Shown here in pieces: positions 59,293-64,000 of a DNA stretch of 64,000 bases. A model generated the notes under the pieces. It did not search any database. It saw only the letters and a list, made by a program, of their open reading frames with translations, and was not told the origin of the DNA. The stretch lies in assembly GCF_000002425.4 (NCBI RefSeq), contig NC_037269.1:5461834-5525833 (forward strand). The letters run 5' to 3'. Positions within the stretch are counted from its first letter, which is position 1, and every line of letters begins with the position of its first letter. This stretch comes from Physcomitrium patens (lineage: Eukaryota > Streptophyta > Bryopsida > Funariales > Funariaceae). A program made the translations under genes and the position numbers.

Positions 59293-60218
59293 GTTTGATT
59301 AAAAAGCTAACTTATTATTTTTATCTTATTTTTAGAAGTGAATAGATTATTCTACTTCTATTTTTTATCTTTTTAAGGTTGTAGATTATCCACCTTTAAA
59401 CAATCAATCTAATTTTTTAATATTAATTTTTTTCTTAAAGACAGAGGATTATTATTCTTTATGGAATTTTTTTTTTGATATTAGAGATTGCAAATTATCC
59501 ACCTCTAATTTAACTTTTTGAATTTTTTTGAGTTGCCTATGGAAGGAAAGATTATGGATGCTACTCTTAACAGAAGTAAAAATAGATTTACAACTATTGG
59601 AGATCTTCATGAATTTATTAACATTCTAAGAGTAAAAATCTCATGTATTTCTAATGTGAATCATAGAAGTACTATTCCTATGCATATGGAAGAAGTTCAA
59701 AATCTACAAGATCATGATTAAGTACCATATATACTACTGAATTCTAAAACCTCACTTGCAATGTGGATTAGAATGACAAAGCCATTATCAATCAATTTCA
59801 ATATGGATTGAAGGATAATGTCAAAGATTTATTATTGACAATATTGAAGGCAAATTCTTTACAACGATTTATTGCTTAAGCCATTGCATATAACAATCAA
59901 TTATTTGAAATACATCAAGAATAAAAACTTGCATAAAAAAAAATAAGTCAAATAATGATAGCAGCTTCTAAGTTTTCAAAAACTTATTTATCAAGGCTAG
60001 AACTAATGTAAATTGATACTCTATAATTTAAATCCCTTATAAAGCACAAAAAGATTCAACGATATCAAGAAGGCTTATGCTTATATTAAAGAAAAACTAA
60101 GTACATTGCTCAACATTGTCTAGAGAAATAATATAACCACAAAATAAAAAGCATGGCTGCCAAAAAAGATAATGTATTAAAAAAAAAGTTTCTTCAATTA
60201 CAATAGGAATCATTACCA
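59293..60218 (+). mobile_element. Fossil gag region of the LTR-B chromovirus
   Basis: The leader retains two hairpin-like blocks (AGGTTGTAGATTATCCACCT near 59378; TTAGAGATTGCAAATTATCC near 59483). A start-like ATG lies near 59539. At about 59785-59925 the plus strand reads NQFQYGLKDNVKDLLLTI and later AYNNQLFE, matching FYWGLRDDVKDLLLTLP and CDNRLFQ of the young element. Near 60000-60120 MQIDTL and QRYQEGLCLY match the linker and zinc-knuckle start, with the knuckle cysteines partly lost. Many stops make it non-functional. It is truncated at 60219 by an LTR-C repeat. Confidence 0.82.
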
Positions 60219-61819
60219 TATTATGTAAAGACTTGCTTGAGAATGCACCAAGTATGTGGCTGTAGAAGATAGAATGGAAATTGTAACAACAAAATTTTAA
60301 TTCTAGTAGAACATTAAATAAACTTTAATTAAACCTTAAAAATGCTAAGTAAGCTTTAATAAAATTCAAAAGAAATCTTAAAAAAAATACAAAAGAAAAA
60401 AATAAGAAATCTTAAATATATTCAAAAGAAATCTATAATAAACCTTAAAAGAATCCTTAAAAAATCTTAAAGAAATATTAGAATAATTAAAAATATATCT
60501 TAAGTAAGTCTCAACCAAGTCCTAGATGAATCCTAGTTAAAATCCTAATAGACTTTAATCAAAGCTTAGGCCAAATTTCAAACCTTAAATAAATCTTAAA
60601 TCCTAAATCTTAAGTAAATCCTAAATTATAAATCCTAAATCCTAATCCAATCCTAAATCCTAGTCCAATCCTAAATCCTAATCAAATCCTAATCAAATTC
60701 TAAATCCTAATTCAATCCTAACTCTAAACCAAATCCTAACTTTAAATCAAATCCTAACCAAAACCTAACTAATTCAACTTAATCCTAATATAGTTTAGAA
60801 CTTTACTATCTATTGATTAATTCATGGATCTTGCTTAAAATTTTATATACTTCTCAATAATTAAGTTGGAAATAAGCACACAAAATTTGAAGAAAATCAA
60901 ATTTATCAAATAGAAAAAAAAAATATATCAAAATCCGCTTGGATGTTGGCTGGTTTCCTTCTTCAACATTAATGTTGGTCTTCTAGTGCCAATATCTCTT
61001 TTTCACACTCTTCAATTTTTTTCAAAAATTCACATATATGTAGCAAATCAAGTTTATTAACCTTATACATAAATTTTAGGCTAATCCAATTAGTAGATTG
61101 CTAAAGATCTTGGAAATTCTAACTGCTTTTCAAAGTCCAATTTTTGATACCTCAACCAACTTGAAATTTAATAACCTTCAATTCAACCTTTTGATCAAGC
61201 TCAAACTTATAGCATATACTCCAGACAACTACTTTCATAAGTCTTTGAAATTTGAGTTATAGATCTATTACCAAACTCACAAAATTCTCCAAAACGTAAT
61301 ATCCTTCTTAATTCACAAACTCTAGAGTCACCCAAAACAACTATGACTTTGTAAAGCTCTTACAAAGTCATTATATACTTAAATCAATCAAAATCAATGC
61401 TTAAAAAAACTCTATTAAGTCAACTATCAGATTCTCTCCTTTTATTTGCAAAAAAACTCTAAACTCGTCGTAGGTGCATGATTTTATGCCTCAGGGTCTG
61501 ATTTCAACCTAAGTTGATAATTAATTCTCTTTGGATATCTATATTTGGTAATTTGAAGTAATTTTTGTTTGAACCTATTGATAATTTTTTTTAAACATGT
61601 CTATATTAATTACTTATCATATTTACTTTGACTTGAGGCATTTATGTTCCTACAAAGCAAATAGAAGTTTCTTTTTTAAAAGATAGTGTTAAGACTAAAT
61701 CTTTTATTACCTTCTTCTCATTTATCTTTATTTTTCTATTACATCTTTTTACTAGACTCTTCTATAATAACACCTATATTTTTATTTTTCAGCATATAAT
61801 CGTGTTATTATATAACATC
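60219..61819 (+). repeat. LTR-C family repeat, copy 4 (about 1.6 kb)
   Basis: The start (CTTGCTTGAGAATGCACC, then AGTAGAACATTAAATAAAC) and end (TGATTTCAACCTAAGTTGAT, then AGCAAATAGAAG) blocks match the other LTR-C copies. The middle is a long irregular series of AATCCTAA units (60590-60790). It ends at TATATAACA, directly abutting a minus-strand Ty3 fossil. Confidence 0.68.
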
Positions 61820-64000
61820 TACCTCTTCTAAACTTATGCATCCTTTAATATGTACCAAGTAATTCAAATCTTGTTTAATTCATATTATATTCTTCACACC
61901 TTCATTTAAATCTTTTTCATCATGGTCAAATTTTTGATCATCAATTTTTTATTTTTCTCTTATCTCAATGTTTTATAATGGATTTTGTTCTTTATTAAAA
62001 TAAATATCTTCACCTCTTTGTTTAAATAACTTGATTTATTTTCCTGCTATAAGTAACTTTAATTTTTTATCATTAAGTTTTTGTGACAAGTATGTTCTAT
62101 TATCATATACTTATTTGATAATATAAGGTCCAAACTACCTACTTACAAATTTCTTTGCTATATTATGTTGGTTGTGCAAAATACTATCATAAATCAACAT
62201 CCAATCACCATTTTGAATTAATTTTGGATGCAATTGATGTTTTTTTTGTCAAACCTCTATTTTTTTTTTCTTCCTTATATTTTTTAACTTTCTTCTAGCT
62301 ACCTAAATATCTTTGGGTCTTTTATTAAGTTATCAAATTTGTAATGCTAATAATTCTTCCCCTATTAAACCATCTTTCTAAAGTAATACATTCCATGGTA
62401 CAACCTCTTGTATTGGCATCATTGGTTTTTGTTCATATATCAATTCTATTGGCATGTATCATAAAATCATATTATGAGTTGTGTAATTTTTTCATAATAT
62501 AAATGGTAATAACTTAGGCCAATCACTTATTTTGCCTTTACTTACTTTAATCAATGCTTTAATAATTGAAAAGTGCCTACGTTCATTCTTGCCATTTCTT
62601 TCCGAATTATATGCAATTTTTAATACAAGTGTAATGCCCATCCTCTCAAAGATCTCTTGTACTTCATTTGCATCTAACTCTCCTCTATCTGTAGTGATTT
62701 TTTCAATACAACTATATTGGCAAATAATTTCTTTCAATATAAACCGATATATCCCTTCCATAGTTTTTATTCAAAGCACTCTCTCTTCTACTTGATTTGT
62801 TAAATCCTCTTAAGTAAGTACTAAATATTTCTTTTATCCAAATCCCATTGACATTGCAACTAAATCAACTACATATTTACAGTGAATTGCTAATAGGTAT
62901 GTTGGGTGCAATCCACCTTGATGAAGAATGTTTGAATATATTTGATAAGTCTCACAAGATCCTATAAAATCTACCACATCCTTATACATGTTCATCTACC
63001 AATATTTTTCTTTTTATCTTTGCAAATATTATCCAAACGCTTCAATGTTTAGCTTGCCAACTTTCATAAAATTCTTTAATGATATTTTGTTGAGTGCCAT
63101 ACTCACATACAATTCGGTGTGGCATCCCACCTCTTTGCTTTGGATACTTCTATAAAAATCCATCTTGAAAAAAATATCCATAAGCCTTCCTTTGAATTCT
63201 TTTTAATTCATAATCCTTCCAATCTTCTTCCCACTTTAATGTACTTAAGTACTTTCCAATGTGCAGTCATTCACCATCATATAACTCCTCCAAAAATACT
63301 TTAAGTAATGTAATCAAACACAATCCTTCTCTTATTGCACATGAAGTTGAATAAAAGTTATTGCCAATATTTTCTTTATCATCAATCATATCTTTTTCAT
63401 TATCTTATCATGTTTTCAACAACAAATTTGTAATCGTATTATCTTTTCTCAAAATATGCTTAAATTTTAGATTCATAGACTTAATTTATGCTATCCACCT
63501 TAAATTTGCAATATCGGAATTGAAAAACTAATAATCATACCTAATAGTCATAGATAATCTATTTCAACAATCTTAGTTGTATCAATCAAGTATTCTTTTT
63601 TATTTTTTATTATGATTATTGTGTCCCAACACTTTCTCTTGATCTGTGTATAAGTCCTTTTACAAAGATTTAAAACCTCTGTTCCAAATTTAACCACATA
63701 TCTATTACCTTTTTTATCATTTTATCCAATTATCTACCCTATACCTATTGGACTAGCATCAACCATCAATATCATTGACCTCCCTGAATCATAATTAATC
63801 TTTCTCAAAGTTGGTGGTGAAAAAAGAAATTTCTTCAATTTTTTCATTGCCTTGCTTTGCTAAATGTTTTATTGAAATTTAAATCCTTTTTTTTAATAAA
63901 TAATATAATGGTTCTACTATATGTACAAAATATAGAATGCAAATGTGGCAAATAATGATTGATCCCAAAAATTATTCAATTCAAATGAAAATGCCTTGTA
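61820..64000 (-). mobile_element. Second fungal-like Ty3/gypsy fossil, cut by the window end
   Basis: Minus-strand frame 62761-62492 keeps 89 codons of integrase: TTDRGELDANEVQEIFERMG, NSERNGKNERRHFSIIKALI and KISDWPKLLPFIL. At 63720-63830 the RNase H block reads LRKINYDSG and MVDASPIGIG. At 61820-61860 the integrase 3' end resembles 13390-13430. The same lineage occurs at 13.4-19.4 kb. Stops and frameshifts abound, so it is dead; the 5' part lies beyond the window. Confidence 0.82.

Overview
The window looks like nuclear DNA of a land plant. Two multi-exon genes have plant-type protein architectures (an ankyrin/GPCR-chaperone protein and the ribosome-biogenesis factor ESF1) with canonical GT-AG introns, and there is one nuclear tRNA-Arg gene. 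Genes sit in small GC-richer islands (about 26.2-33.2, 39.5-41.5 and 45.6-49.5 kb) inside very AT-rich DNA made largely of decayed LTR retrotransposons. The mix of a chromodomain Ty3 element with a second, fungal-looking Ty3 lineage reminds me of bryophytes, especially mosses. That assignment is inference, not proof.

Layout. 1-1.25 kb: mixed-composition DNA with no recognisable gene. 2.0-5.3 kb: minus-strand Ty1/copia fossil containing a perfect 43-bp hairpin. 5.3-5.9 kb: decayed 34-bp minisatellite. 6.2-12.4 kb: copies of two dispersed LTR families, called here LTR-B and LTR-C. 13.0-19.75 kb: minus-strand Ty3 fossil with its own LTR pair, interrupted by an LTR-B solo LTR with an intact target duplication. 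22.7-25.6 kb: gag-protease fossil of a chromovirus relative. 27.4 kb: tRNA-Arg. 28.7-31.6 kb: ankyrin gene, minus strand, with a GC-rich upstream region to 33.2 kb. 35.5-37.2 kb: an LTR-C copy and a nine-copy 58-bp minisatellite. 39.8-40.3 kb: small tail-anchored-like protein gene, minus strand. 41.9-45.2 kb: two foldback elements. 46.0-49.1 kb: ESF1, minus strand. 51.5-60.2 kb: LTR-B copies and a nearly intact Ty3/gypsy chromovirus. 60.2-64 kb: an LTR-C copy abutting a second fungal-like Ty3 fossil that runs off the window.

The most interesting object is the chromovirus at 52245-58476. Its boundaries are fixed by a perfect 5-bp target duplication (CTTTC). Its LTR promoter carries tandem arrays of textbook heat-shock elements upstream of a TATA box. 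The two LTRs differ in length by exactly three 24-bp heat-shock units. Gag-pol is almost complete, through protease, RT, RNase H, integrase and chromodomain, and is broken only by one homopolymer frameshift and two transition-type stop codons. An extra intact 117-codon ORF lies between the chromodomain and the 3' LTR, bracketed by two polypurine tracts. The leader has two repeated hairpins that are also recognisable in a decayed relative nearby. Together these suggest a heat-responsive retrotransposon lineage with an accessory gene. This is a hypothesis to be tested.
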